From: an uncultured Aquimarina sp.
Lineage (GTDB): Bacteria; Bacteroidota; Bacteroidia; Flavobacteriales; Flavobacteriaceae
NCBI RefSeq assembly: GCF_947492965.1
Contig: NZ_CANLOZ010000001.1
Location: 496,001-560,000, forward strand
Direction: 5' to 3'
Length of the DNA stretch: 64,000 bases
Both the position numbers and the translations under genes were made by a program. This document shows, one piece after another, positions 1 to 8,751 of this stretch. Below the pieces are notes generated by a model. The model had not been told where the DNA came from. It searched no databases and saw only the letters and a list, made by a program, of their open reading frames with translations. Each line of letters opens with the position of its first letter. Positions within the stretch are counted from its first letter, which is position 1.

Positions 1-261
1 TTGAATAATGGGACCTTGGTAGTAGCGTTAACAGATACTAAATTAATCTTTAGAAGATTGTATATAACAAACAACAATGTTGTTTTAAGAGCAGATCATA
101 AAAATATAGAAGACGAAGAATATCCAATTTCTGAAATTAAAGAAATGTGGCGAGTACGTTATGTGTTTTGTAAACGTATTCCTGAGTTTGCGGATGGAAT
201 GGAAGATAAATTACAAATGATAGAACAAGAGCTATTAAGAATGAAAGAAAAATTGAGATAA
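1..261 (+). CDS. LexA/XRE-like transcriptional regulator, C-terminal part
   Basis: Only the last ~86 residues are present; the 5' end lies outside the window, so the TTG at base 1 should not be read as the true start. The segment resembles the S24/LexA-like C-terminal domain of flavobacterial helix-turn-helix regulators: a GTLVVALTD strand, a KLIFRRLYI strand, VVLRADHKN, then EIKEMWRVRYVF followed by a charged helical tail (MEDKLQMIEQELLRMKEKL). In such proteins an N-terminal HTH domain binds DNA and this part mediates dimerisation or ligand sensing; the HTH is not visible here. A hairpin terminator follows at 290-319. The family assignment is from recall of similar proteins and is moderately firm. 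Confidence 0.7.
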   Translation: MNNGTLVVALTDTKLIFRRLYITNNNVVLRADHKNIEDEEYPISEIKEMWRVRYVFCKRIPEFADGMEDKLQMIEQELLRMKEKLR

Positions 262-289
262 AACTTATCATCAAAAGCAGCGTAATTTT

Positions 290-319
290 AAAAAGAGGTG
301 CAACGGCTCCTCTTTTTTT
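290..319 (+). terminator. Intrinsic terminator after the regulator gene
   Basis: A 9-bp stem (AAAAAGAGG at 290-298 with CCTCTTTTT at 309-317) is followed by more T residues. It lies 29 bases after the stop codon of the preceding gene. Confidence 0.8.
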
Positions 320-479
320 GTAGTAAGTATATCATTAAAAGATGCGTATTCATCTGTTTTTCATTGTAAATTATAAAATTCTCCTAATTAGCGTGTTGCT
401 CAATATTTTTTTGATATCTTCCATTGGTTAATAAAGACATTAGCGTAAATTCCAATATAAATATTGCAACTCCATTTTG

Positions 480-947
480 ATGAATACAATTTTTGATGCG
501 ATCCGTTCTCAGAATTTAGAAGCGGTAGATAGCTTTCTAAAAAAGGATCCAAGTTTAGTACATACAAAAGATCAAAGAGGATCTACACCTCTCTTACTTT
601 CTACTTATTATGGTTTTTTGGATATAGCCAAATTGATTATAAGTCGAGGAGCGGATATTAATCAACAGGATGCTTCTGGGAATACCGCTTTGATGGGAGT
701 TTGTTTTAAAGGGCATTATGAAATTGCAGAACTATTAATTTCTAATGGTGCAGATGTGGATATTAAAAGTTATAATGATGCCACGGCATTAATTTTTGCA
801 GCTACTTTTGGTCAAAAAGAAATAATTAGATTATTGATTTCTAAAGGAGCAGATGTTACCATCAAAGATAATACCGGTCGAACAGCTGAAATGCATGCTC
901 AAAGTCATGGAATTGATTTTGCTGAATTATTGAATGAAACAGAGTGA
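480..947 (+). CDS. Ankyrin-repeat protein
   Basis: A 155-aa protein made almost entirely of ankyrin repeats, with no signal peptide, so probably cytoplasmic. Three clear ~33-residue repeats carry the G-x-TPL / LLIxxGADV pattern (GSTPLLLSTYYG...LIISRGADI, GNTALMGVCFKG...LLISNGADV, ATALIFAATFG...LLISKGADV), preceded by a capping helix and followed by a partial repeat (GRTAEMHAQSHG). Ankyrin repeats mediate protein-protein contacts; the partner is unknown. I chose ATG at 480 over the TTG codon just before it. Its stop overlaps the GTG start of the next gene (GTGA), so the two are translationally coupled, and the neighbour may be the functional partner. Confidence 0.85.
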   Translation: MNTIFDAIRSQNLEAVDSFLKKDPSLVHTKDQRGSTPLLLSTYYGFLDIAKLIISRGADINQQDASGNTALMGVCFKGHYEIAELLISNGADVDIKSYNDATALIFAATFGQKEIIRLLISKGADVTIKDNTGRTAEMHAQSHGIDFAELLNETE

Positions 948-1528
948 GTTTAGATTCTCATATAACAGATATAAAATCGGTTAATATACGTTCTATAAAT
1001 ATTAAAAGACGGTTATTAATGTCTCCTACTGCTGTAGGCACTCTTACGAAATATCTTCAAGATCATATTGGAACTGAAATATTGATTATTAATACCAACG
1101 TAGGTATGGAAATCTATTACTACGCTAAGAATGATCATAGTCATTTTATAAAAGAAACTGCTTTATTGCATACTATGAAGCTTGTGGATGCTTCGAAATT
1201 AAGATTTAAGAACTCTCTTAGTTCTGAAGAAGTTCGGAAAAATTTCACAGAGACTATAATTACTTTTGCACAATATCCACAACTATTCTTGGCGTATGCA
1301 AAGAAATTTATTCATTTAAGAAATAATAATTCTCAAAGCAGATACATCATGCCTGCTTTGAATAGTTTTTTTGAAGATGCAATGGCGTTTTTGGCTGAGA
1401 CAGGTAAAGTGCCACACTATGATAAAATTCAAAGAGCAAAAAATAAATCCCAGAAGTTAGATGGAAATCAAAAAATAATTTGCGATCTAATTTCTGAGAT
1501 TTTACTTAAGAAACATAGAAAAAACTAA
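944..1528 (+). CDS. Unrecognised protein coupled to the ankyrin gene
   Basis: A 194-aa soluble protein that I do not recognise. The GTG start at 944 overlaps the ankyrin stop by four bases, which favours this start; an ATG at 1020 (MSPTAVGTLTKYL) would give a 169-aa alternative. No signal peptide, membrane segment, metal-binding cluster or known catalytic motif is visible. Predicted content is mixed: an early beta segment (TEILIINTNVGMEIYYYA), then mostly helices, ending in a basic tail (KKHRKN). Coupling to an ankyrin protein suggests that the two proteins interact. It converges on asnS with only 11 bases between them and no obvious terminator. Confidence 0.6.
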   Translation: MSLDSHITDIKSVNIRSINIKRRLLMSPTAVGTLTKYLQDHIGTEILIINTNVGMEIYYYAKNDHSHFIKETALLHTMKLVDASKLRFKNSLSSEEVRKNFTETIITFAQYPQLFLAYAKKFIHLRNNNSQSRYIMPALNSFFEDAMAFLAETGKVPHYDKIQRAKNKSQKLDGNQKIICDLISEILLKKHRKN

Positions 1529-1539
1529 ATATCTATGTG

Positions 1540-2982
1540 TTAGAATTCTGCGTTTAAAGGAGTTCTAGGGTAAGGTATTACATCTCTAATATTACCCATT
1601 CCTGTTACGAATAATACTAGTCGTTCGAAACCTAATCCAAAACCACTGTGCGTACAAGTTCCAAAACGACGAGTATCTAAATACCACCATAATTCTTCTT
1701 CAGGGATGTTTAGAGCAGCCATTTTTTCTTTTAATACATCTAAGCGCTCTTCTCTCTGAGAACCTCCTACGATTTCACCAATTCCAGGGAATAAAATATC
1801 CATTGCTCTTACCGTTTTTCCATCCTCATTAAGTCTCATGTAAAAAGATTTAATGTCTGCTGGATAGTCAAATAAGATAACAGGACATTTAAAATGTTTT
1901 TCTACTAAGAAACGCTCATGTTCACTTTGTAAATCCGCTCCCCAATCATCGATAGGAAATTTAAATTTTTTCTTTTTATTAGGTTTAGAATTTTTAAGAA
2001 TCTCAATTGCTTCCGTATAACTTACTCTTTTAAAGTTGTTCTCTAAGACAAACTTCAGCTTATCTCTAAGTAGCATCTCCGCTCTTTCGGCTTGAGGTTT
2101 TTGTTTGTCCTCCTGCACTAATCTGTTTTCTAAAAATTCTAGATCATCCTGGCAATTATCTAACACATATTGAATTACATATTTGATAAAATCTTCAGCC
2201 AAATCCATATTTCCATCTAGGTCACAAAAAGCAACTTCTGGTTCTACCATCCAAAACTCGGCAAGGTGACGAGAAGTATTAGAGTTTTCTGCTCTAAAAG
2301 TAGGTCCAAAGGTATATACCTGACCTAATCCCATAGCATAGGTTTCAGCTTCTAATTGTCCGGAAACGGTTAAGTTAGTTTCTCCTCCAAAAAAATCTTG
2401 TTTGTAATCTACATTTCCATTTTCGTCTTTTGGAATATTGTTGAAGTCTAAATTAGTCACCTTGAATGCTTCTCCGGCTCCTTCAGCATCACTTTTAGTT
2501 ATTACTGGCGTGTGTACATAGTAAAAGTCATTTTTTTGAAAGTATTCATGAATGGCAAAAGATAATTTAGATCTCATACGCATAATTGCTCCAAACGTAT
2601 TAGTTCGAACGCGTAAGTGAGCTTGTTCTCTTAATTTTTCCAAAGTATGACGCTTTGGAGACAAAATGGTAAGTTTCAATTCTTCTGGATCTGCTTCACC
2701 TTCAATAACAATATTCGAAACTTTTATTTCTACGCGTTGTCCTTTACCTTCACTTTCAGTAAGTGTTCCTTCTATAGAAAGTGCTGCACCAACATTAATT
2801 TTGGAAGTAATTTCACTATCGATCGTATTATCTTCAATTACACACTGAATGTTCTTAATAGTTGACCCATCGTTAATCGCAATAAATCGATCATTTCTAA
2901 AAGAACGAACCCATCCTTTTACAGATACAGGTTGCAATAGTTTGTCACTTGCTAGTACTTCTATTACTTTCGTATGTTTCAT
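1540..2982 (-). CDS. asnS: Asparaginyl-tRNA synthetase
   Basis: A 480-aa class II aminoacyl-tRNA synthetase charging tRNA-Asn with asparagine in the cytoplasm. An N-terminal OB-fold anticodon-binding domain (about residues 15-110, VKGWVRSFRNDRFIAINDG) is followed by the class II catalytic core. Visible landmarks are TFGPTFRAENSNTSRHLAEF (motif 2), which fits the AsnRS/AspRS group, and the C-terminal GFGLGFERLVLFVTG (motif 3). The insertion near DKQKPQAERAEML fits Bacteroidetes AsnRS as I know them. Length is normal. ATG at 2982 is used. A candidate -7 box lies at 3197-3204, which would imply a long (~200 nt) leader. Confidence 0.96.
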   Translation of the reverse strand: MKHTKVIEVLASDKLLQPVSVKGWVRSFRNDRFIAINDGSTIKNIQCVIEDNTIDSEITSKINVGAALSIEGTLTESEGKGQRVEIKVSNIVIEGEADPEELKLTILSPKRHTLEKLREQAHLRVRTNTFGAIMRMRSKLSFAIHEYFQKNDFYYVHTPVITKSDAEGAGEAFKVTNLDFNNIPKDENGNVDYKQDFFGGETNLTVSGQLEAETYAMGLGQVYTFGPTFRAENSNTSRHLAEFWMVEPEVAFCDLDGNMDLAEDFIKYVIQYVLDNCQDDLEFLENRLVQEDKQKPQAERAEMLLRDKLKFVLENNFKRVSYTEAIEILKNSKPNKKKKFKFPIDDWGADLQSEHERFLVEKHFKCPVILFDYPADIKSFYMRLNEDGKTVRAMDILFPGIGEIVGGSQREERLDVLKEKMAALNIPEEELWWYLDTRRFGTCTHSGFGLGFERLVLFVTGMGNIRDVIPYPRTPLNAEF

Positions 2983-3196
2983 CTTTGTTTTTATTCTTTT
3001 TAATTGTTAGTTATAAATAACCATAATACATTTTAAGTTTATTCAAAATGATGTCATACATAAGGTTATTTATATCTATTTAGTTCATTTGTATGATAAC
3101 AGGCTGATCGATTTCTGAATTTCTATTCTTCAATCAATATGGCACCTATTTTTGTTTGTACGTTATACCAAATAAATAGTATAAATTTTAAGTTAG

Positions 3197-3204
3197 CAAA
3201 GATA
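3197..3204 (-). promoter_or_regulatory. Candidate -7 box, asnS promoter
   Basis: Read on the minus strand this is TATCTTTG, matching the Bacteroidetes -7 consensus TAnnTTTG. No TTG is seen at the usual -33 spacing, and transcription from here would give a leader of about 200 nt before asnS. Confidence 0.35.
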
Positions 3205-3662
3205 ATTTTTTAATCTAATTAGGGCATTAGAATCTTACTCAAAAAATAAATGAATTATGTTCTTAAATGTTTTAATTCTTTTTTGAAAGGCAAATTGATG
3301 CTTTTTTCTTGTAGAACAAGATTTAGCGGTTTTTTCTAGAAGAATTTGATGTAAAAACCGTAAAAATAGAGGTTTTTGGGGAAAAAATCGCTTTTTTTGA
3401 AGTTTTTTTTATAATTGTATATAAAAATTCTTACACGATTATTTTTTGTAAATAATTGATAATGTGAATTTTGATTTTTACCAAATCTTTTAAGGACTAC
3501 AAAAAAAAAGTTAAATATATATTTTTTTTATCGAAAGGGGGAAATTCCCCCCTAAAATGTGTTTCAAAATACAAAAAGGGAGCGTATCTTGCATATGCAA
3601 TTATGACGATTGTGTTTACGTTAAGTTTAGTTCGATAGGTTTTGGGGTAATCTATCTTACAC

Positions 3663-3700
3663 GGAGTCTCACTAGTTTACTAGTGAGGCTTCTTTTTTTA
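3663..3700 (+). terminator. Orphan intrinsic terminator
   Basis: A stem of about 13 bp including two G-U pairs (3663-3675 with 3680-3692), with perfect core CTCACTAG / CTAGTGAG around a TTTA loop, followed by T7. The T-run is on the plus strand, but no plus-strand gene lies upstream. On the minus strand, where the MMPL gene ends at 3728, the hairpin lacks a T-run. Confidence 0.75.
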
Positions 3701-3727
3701 GTAGAATTATTTTGATAAAATTAATGC

Positions 3728-6139
3728 TTAATTTATCGATTCTTTTTCTTCTTCTGGAAGTTCCTCATCGCTAGCAATGATCTTTAAAGAAGGTTCTTTT
3801 AAAGTCTTTTTATTAGCAATGCTACGTTCTAAAGAAAGTAATAGAGATGGTAATAATAATAGATTGGCTAGCATCGCAAACAACAAGGTTGCAGATACAA
3901 GACCTCCTAAAGCTTTGGTTCCTCCAAAACTAGAAATCATGAATACAGAAAAACCAAAAAATAAGACGGTAGATGTATAAAACATACTAACTCCCGTTTC
4001 TCTTAAAGCAGCAAATACTGATTTTCTAATTCTCCAGTGGTTTGATTTAAGTTCTTGTCTATATTTTGCTAAAAAGTGGATGGTATCATCTACAGAAATA
4101 CCAAAGGCAATACTAAATACTAAAATAGTAGAAGGTTTTATAGGTACTCCTAAAAATCCCATAAGTCCTGCTGTCATTAAAAGCGGTAATAAATTAGGAA
4201 TTAATGAAATAATGATCATTTTAAAAGATCTAAACATCCATGCCATAAAAAGAGCTATCAATATAATAGCTAACCCTAAAGAAAATATAAGATTCCAGAC
4301 TAGATACGTGGTTCCTTTTTGAAAGATCAGAGCCTTACCAGTAAATGAAATTTCATAACGATCTTTTGGAAACAGTTTCTCTAATTTTGGAGCAAGATTA
4401 GCTTCTATTCTTTCCATTTCTTCAGTTCCAACATCTTTCATAAATGTTGTGATTCTGGCGTACTGTCCAGTAGAGTCTACATAGCTGTTCATTGCTCCCG
4501 CTTCAGACTCAAAACTTTTGGCATATGGCAAAATAAAATTACGCTCCTGACTTGTAGGTAGTTGATAGTACTTAGGATTTCCATTGTAGTAGGTCTGTTT
4601 AGCATACTTTACTAAGTTTACAATAGAAATGGGTTTTGATAATTCTGGAGTTTCTTCCAATAATTCTTCTAACTGTTCCATTCTGCGCAGTGTAGGCAGT
4701 TTAAGAACTCCTTGCTTACGTTTGGTGTCGATTAAGATTTCTAAAGGCATGATGCCATCAAACTCGTCCTCGAAGAACTGAATATCTTGGAAAAAACCAG
4801 CAGATTTGGGCATATCCTCTAACAAACTTCCCGAAACTTTAATGGTATAAATCCCAATGATACTGGCAATAAGAATAATTAATGAAGTAGTGTATATGGT
4901 GATTCGTCTGTTTTTTACTGCATGCTCCATCCAGTTTACTAATCGCTCAACCCATCTCTTTCCTAGGTGTTTTAGGTGTCTTTCTTTTGGCTGAGGCATA
5001 TAGCTATAAATAATAGTAATTACCAGTAAGCATAGGATAAAGAGTGCTACAATATTAATCGCAGCTACAATACCAAATTCTTTCAATAACTTACTCTCTG
5101 TTAAAGCGAAAGTAGCAAAACCTGCCGCTGTCGTCACATTGGTCATTAATGTGGCGTTACCTACTTTAGTAATAACCCTTTGTAGTGATTTAGCTTTATT
5201 ACCGTGTTTTTTAATTTCCTGTTGGTATTTGTTTATTAAGAAAATACAATTTGGTATTCCAATAACAATCACCAAAGGAGGTATAATTGCGGTTAGTACT
5301 GTAATTTCGTATTCTAGTAATCCAAGTAATCCAAAAGCCCACATTACTCCAATAATCACGGCTGTCATTGATATAAATGTGGCTCTGAAAGACCTAAAAA
5401 AGAAGAAGAAAATCAAGGATGTAACTAATAAAGCTGCTAAAATAAAAATCTGAATCTCATCCATAATGTTTTGAGAATTCATAGTTCTTATATATGGCAT
5501 TCCGGACACTTTTACATCCATTCCGTATTTTTCTTCAAAAGCTTCTATTCTAGGATTTAGAACATCTTCAATGAATTTTTTTCGAACAATTGTATTTACA
5601 ATTTCTTTGTTTAGATAGATCGCACTTTGAATTGTCTTGGATTTGTTGCTGTAGATGAGTCCTTCGTAAAATGGTAACTTATTAAATAGTTCATGCTCAT
5701 ACTCAGAAACCTGTTTTTCCGTATAGATGCTATCTTTTATAAAAGGTATAAGTTCAAATCTAGGAGGGTTATTCTCTTTTTTAAGTGTTTTTAAATCGCT
5801 TACAGAAATTACAAGATCAATTTCGCTATACTTTTTAAACGAATCATTGAAGTCATTCCAGGCTTTTAGTTTGGTTGGTGTAAATAACGTACTATCGTTT
5901 ATAGCCATTACAATAAGGTTGCCCTCATCACCAAATTTATCAAGAAATTCCTGATATTTTAAGTTAACTTCATGATCATCCGGAAGTAGATTCGCTTCTG
6001 TAAAGGAGAAACGCATATTTTTCCATTGGAAACCAAGAAAAACGGTGATACCAATAATCACGATAAATATTGCTGCTCTATTGCGGAGTATAATCCCAGC
6101 TAATGTATTCCAAAACCCGAAAGTTAGTAACTTTGCCAT
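3728..6139 (-). CDS. MMPL/RND-superfamily exporter
   Basis: An ~803-aa inner-membrane protein of the RND superfamily, MMPL-type 'predicted exporter'. It has the duplicated layout: TM1 (AAIFIVIIGITVFLGFQW), a large periplasmic loop, five TMs (from FILAALLVTSLIFFFFF), a cytoplasmic linker, then TM (TTSLIILIASIIGIYTI), a second periplasmic loop and a last TM block that includes FGISVDDTIHFLAKYRQEL. Members export lipids or hydrophobic molecules using proton motive force; the substrate here is unknown. The acidic C-terminus (SDEELPEEEKE) is cytoplasmic. I prefer ATG (MAKLLTF) to a TTG two codons upstream, because a TACATTTG -7 box lies only about 20 bases ahead. The gene stands alone. Confidence 0.88.
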   Translation of the reverse strand: MAKLLTFGFWNTLAGIILRNRAAIFIVIIGITVFLGFQWKNMRFSFTEANLLPDDHEVNLKYQEFLDKFGDEGNLIVMAINDSTLFTPTKLKAWNDFNDSFKKYSEIDLVISVSDLKTLKKENNPPRFELIPFIKDSIYTEKQVSEYEHELFNKLPFYEGLIYSNKSKTIQSAIYLNKEIVNTIVRKKFIEDVLNPRIEAFEEKYGMDVKVSGMPYIRTMNSQNIMDEIQIFILAALLVTSLIFFFFFRSFRATFISMTAVIIGVMWAFGLLGLLEYEITVLTAIIPPLVIVIGIPNCIFLINKYQQEIKKHGNKAKSLQRVITKVGNATLMTNVTTAAGFATFALTESKLLKEFGIVAAINIVALFILCLLVITIIYSYMPQPKERHLKHLGKRWVERLVNWMEHAVKNRRITIYTTSLIILIASIIGIYTIKVSGSLLEDMPKSAGFFQDIQFFEDEFDGIMPLEILIDTKRKQGVLKLPTLRRMEQLEELLEETPELSKPISIVNLVKYAKQTYYNGNPKYYQLPTSQERNFILPYAKSFESEAGAMNSYVDSTGQYARITTFMKDVGTEEMERIEANLAPKLEKLFPKDRYEISFTGKALIFQKGTTYLVWNLIFSLGLAIILIALFMAWMFRSFKMIIISLIPNLLPLLMTAGLMGFLGVPIKPSTILVFSIAFGISVDDTIHFLAKYRQELKSNHWRIRKSVFAALRETGVSMFYTSTVLFFGFSVFMISSFGGTKALGGLVSATLLFAMLANLLLLPSLLLSLERSIANKKTLKEPSLKIIASDEELPEEEKESIN

Positions 6140-6157
6140 TCTCAATTTTCCTTGTGC

Positions 6158-6165
6158 AAATGTAA
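6158..6165 (-). promoter_or_regulatory. -7 box of the MMPL gene
   Basis: On the minus strand it reads TACATTTG (consensus TAnnTTTG), placing the transcript start about a dozen bases before ATG 6139. No clear -33 TTG was seen. Confidence 0.5.
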
Positions 6166-6224
6166 GGATTTGAGAACTTAATCTTTAAGAATTTTGAAAA
6201 GAAAAACGAATAAATAAAAGGGGA

Positions 6225-8666
6225 TTATAGCTTTAGGTAAAATGTAAATTTAAAAGCAATATTGTCTTCAAATTTAGGTAGGTGATATGCACCATATCTA
6301 TACGCAAAACTAAGCCCAAAACCAGCAAAAAGTTTGTTGATTTCGAAACCAGATTCTTGATAACCTCTCTGCAATGAATTAAAATCAACTCCTTGATGAT
6401 TGTCTCTATTACTTACATCTCCAATAGCATATCTTGTTATAAGAACCATTTCGGGCTTAAACCAACTGGCTAACTTAAATGGTCTTAATCGATGTCTTAT
6501 TTGTAATGTAGCTAAACGATCACTAAAAAATTCACTAAAAAACATGGTTTCAAAACTTCTTCTGCCCGCTACTGAGAACCTTTGAAAAACAGTTTCTTTG
6601 GTAGGCGCGTTAGGATACGCATGATATAGATGTGTTAATGGAATATCACCACTTGCTATGTCAGCTTCTAGTAATAAGCTAGTGCTTGATTGATTAAGGC
6701 GGTTAATAATATATTCGGCTTTAATCCCAATCTTACTGTAATTGAAGTTGCTATCAAATATTCCTTTATAACCTTGAGTATACTGTGCAGTTATTTTAGG
6801 ATATCCATCTTGTATTTCTTTAAAACCATTGGGGGTTTTTAGAAACTTGCTAAAAGGGCTCCATCTCAGTGCAATTGTAGATTCTGCAGTTTTATATTGA
6901 GAAAAAGTTTCGCCGTTGTTTATGAATGTATAGCCTCCAGTTTGATCAATATTGCTCACCGAAAACTGTGCTTCAGATAATAATTTAGGTAAAATTCTAT
7001 GTTGTAAGCTAGAACTCCAAGTTCGGTGTTTATAATAGAAGTCTATATTTACTAAACGTGGTTCGAAAAGGGAGTATACTCTTCTGTCGGTTAAATAGAA
7101 AAAGCTTCCTACTTCTCTTAAATCGTCTGTATAATTTACATTTAGCCAGGATCCTGAATCTTTGTTTAATAAAACTCCTCCTCCAATACCAAATTTAAAT
7201 TTGGCATCCCTAAAACCATAAACTAAGTATCCTTCTGCACGAAAACGTTTTGAAAACTTCTCATTGGTTAAACCTCCTAATCCCAAACGCAACCCTTCGA
7301 AATTGTTGTATTTAATAGGGTAGGTAAGATCAAAATCGAAAAAACCAACAGGGTAATATCCTATATTAAAACTCTGAATAACATCGATTCTTCGTTCAAT
7401 ATTTTGTGCTTGTACAATACTGTCTACGACTGTAAAGGATTTTAGATCTTTTTCGGTTATAGCGCTGGTACGGTATTCGTTCCAGTATTCTTCACTTCTA
7501 TTAGTTGCATCCGGATCAATTTCAATAGCCGATTGCTGTGTTTTTATCTTGGTATCTGGTTTTGTGTTATAATCAAAAAAGTCTGTTTTGGATATTAAAA
7601 AATCATTATTTCCAGTAAAACTTTTCTTATCATTTCCTAGTCTTCCTACTGATATTTGCCCTCCGAATAAAGTGACCTTCTGTTTTCCAATTCCTGGTCG
7701 AATTGTTACTTCTTGGTCTAGGGGCAACCATAATTTCTCTTCTGAAGTATATTTGAAATTATGATTTACTAATACGTTCAGTTCTCCTCGCAATTCCGCA
7801 ACTGCTTTTTGAATTGCTAAGGTTTCCATATCCAAATATAAAACGCCTTCCAGACTTGCTATTCTCTTTGATCTTCTGGGTTGGAATAAAATCACATATG
7901 CAGGTCTTTTTCCTTGCGTAGTGTCTAAAACCTTATAATAATAGTTTTTTAGTGCTCTGTTGGATAGTGGCCCAGCATATCGATTATTGAAAATGACATA
8001 GTTTTCTTTATACAAAGAATTAGATTGTATTTTAATTCCTAATACATTATAAACGGGTTTGTTGAAACCAGTCATTCTTGATGCTAGAACAGTTTCTTTT
8101 TCATCTCGCCCTTTATTGAATTGATGAAGGCTAACTTTTTCTGATAGGAAGGAGTGGGCATCGTTAAAAATTCTTTCCATATCAGCACCAGTAGTATCTG
8201 GAGTCTCAAATCTAGCTTGATTATCTTCTGTAATCTTAAACTTGTTATAGGTTTTGTAGCTATAGTTGGATAAAGCTTTATTGGGATTATTCCTATCCTT
8301 ATTGGAGATAGCTTGTTTAATGATATTTGAGGCAATACTTCCTGGAATATCCAAATTTACAGTTTCGAGATCCTCTTGTTTTGGAGATAGTTGTATTTCT
8401 ACCTTTACAACATCTTCAGATTTAATAGAAAACTTTTTAGTCTCATACCCCACATAGCTTATGGTAAGATTTACTGGATAGCTATCACATCGTATTACAA
8501 ACTCTCCGGTAGAAGATGTTAATGCGTAAGCATTGTGATCTGTTTTAACAGTGGCAAAGGGTAAGGGGTTGTTGGTGCTTTGATCAATTACTTTTCCGGT
8601 AATGCTAATTTGTGATAGAACAACAAAATGAATAAAAAATAATAAACAGAAAAGTTTGTTTTGCAT
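6225..8666 (-). CDS. DUF5686 / carboxypeptidase-regulatory-domain outer-membrane protein
   Basis: An 813-aa protein with a signal peptide (MQNKLFCLLFFIHFVVLSQ), then an N-terminal carboxypeptidase-D regulatory-like beta-sandwich (about 22-100: ITGKVIDQSTNNPLPFATVKT...GEFVIRC...LTISYVGYE). The rest is the DUF5686 region, with alternating aromatic/polar strands and a final aromatic strand (NIAFKFTFYLKL) typical of outer-membrane beta-barrels. This architecture is common in Bacteroidetes and resembles TonB-dependent receptor N-termini, but no TonB box or plug is seen. Function is unknown. ATG at 8666 is clear. An 11-bp inverted repeat (8701-8734) sits in the promoter region. Confidence 0.85.
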   Translation of the reverse strand: MQNKLFCLLFFIHFVVLSQISITGKVIDQSTNNPLPFATVKTDHNAYALTSSTGEFVIRCDSYPVNLTISYVGYETKKFSIKSEDVVKVEIQLSPKQEDLETVNLDIPGSIASNIIKQAISNKDRNNPNKALSNYSYKTYNKFKITEDNQARFETPDTTGADMERIFNDAHSFLSEKVSLHQFNKGRDEKETVLASRMTGFNKPVYNVLGIKIQSNSLYKENYVIFNNRYAGPLSNRALKNYYYKVLDTTQGKRPAYVILFQPRRSKRIASLEGVLYLDMETLAIQKAVAELRGELNVLVNHNFKYTSEEKLWLPLDQEVTIRPGIGKQKVTLFGGQISVGRLGNDKKSFTGNNDFLISKTDFFDYNTKPDTKIKTQQSAIEIDPDATNRSEEYWNEYRTSAITEKDLKSFTVVDSIVQAQNIERRIDVIQSFNIGYYPVGFFDFDLTYPIKYNNFEGLRLGLGGLTNEKFSKRFRAEGYLVYGFRDAKFKFGIGGGVLLNKDSGSWLNVNYTDDLREVGSFFYLTDRRVYSLFEPRLVNIDFYYKHRTWSSSLQHRILPKLLSEAQFSVSNIDQTGGYTFINNGETFSQYKTAESTIALRWSPFSKFLKTPNGFKEIQDGYPKITAQYTQGYKGIFDSNFNYSKIGIKAEYIINRLNQSSTSLLLEADIASGDIPLTHLYHAYPNAPTKETVFQRFSVAGRRSFETMFFSEFFSDRLATLQIRHRLRPFKLASWFKPEMVLITRYAIGDVSNRDNHQGVDFNSLQRGYQESGFEINKLFAGFGLSFAYRYGAYHLPKFEDNIAFKFTFYLKL

Positions 8667-8700
8667 TATCCGCGAATCATAATAATTGAGTTATAAATGT

Positions 8701-8734
8701 GCAAAAGTGTTCTTTTGAAAAAAAACACTTTTGC
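8701..8734. other. 11-bp perfect inverted repeat between frr and the DUF5686 gene
   Basis: GCAAAAGTGTT (8701-8711) pairs with AACACTTTTGC (8724-8734) around a 12-base loop. It has no clean T-run on the minus strand, so it is a weak frr terminator. The proximal arm reads CACTTTTG on the minus strand, one base from the -7 consensus, so it may overlap the DUF5686 promoter. Confidence 0.55.
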
Positions 8735-8751
8735 ATAAAATTGTAAGGAAA

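Larger units (their letters stand above)
2983..3727. other. 745-bp AT-rich spacer between asnS and the MMPL gene
   Basis: No credible ORF. Contents: a possible minus-strand -7 box for asnS (3197-3204); long T/A-rich stretches at 3330-3530; a GGGGG-AAATT-CCCCC inverted repeat at 3537-3551; a 12-bp palindrome TTGCATATGCAA at 3589-3600; and a strong plus-strand intrinsic terminator at 3663-3700 with no gene upstream of it on that strand. The last 150 bases may belong to a small non-coding RNA. I found no consensus plus-strand promoter in the spacer. Confidence 0.6.
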
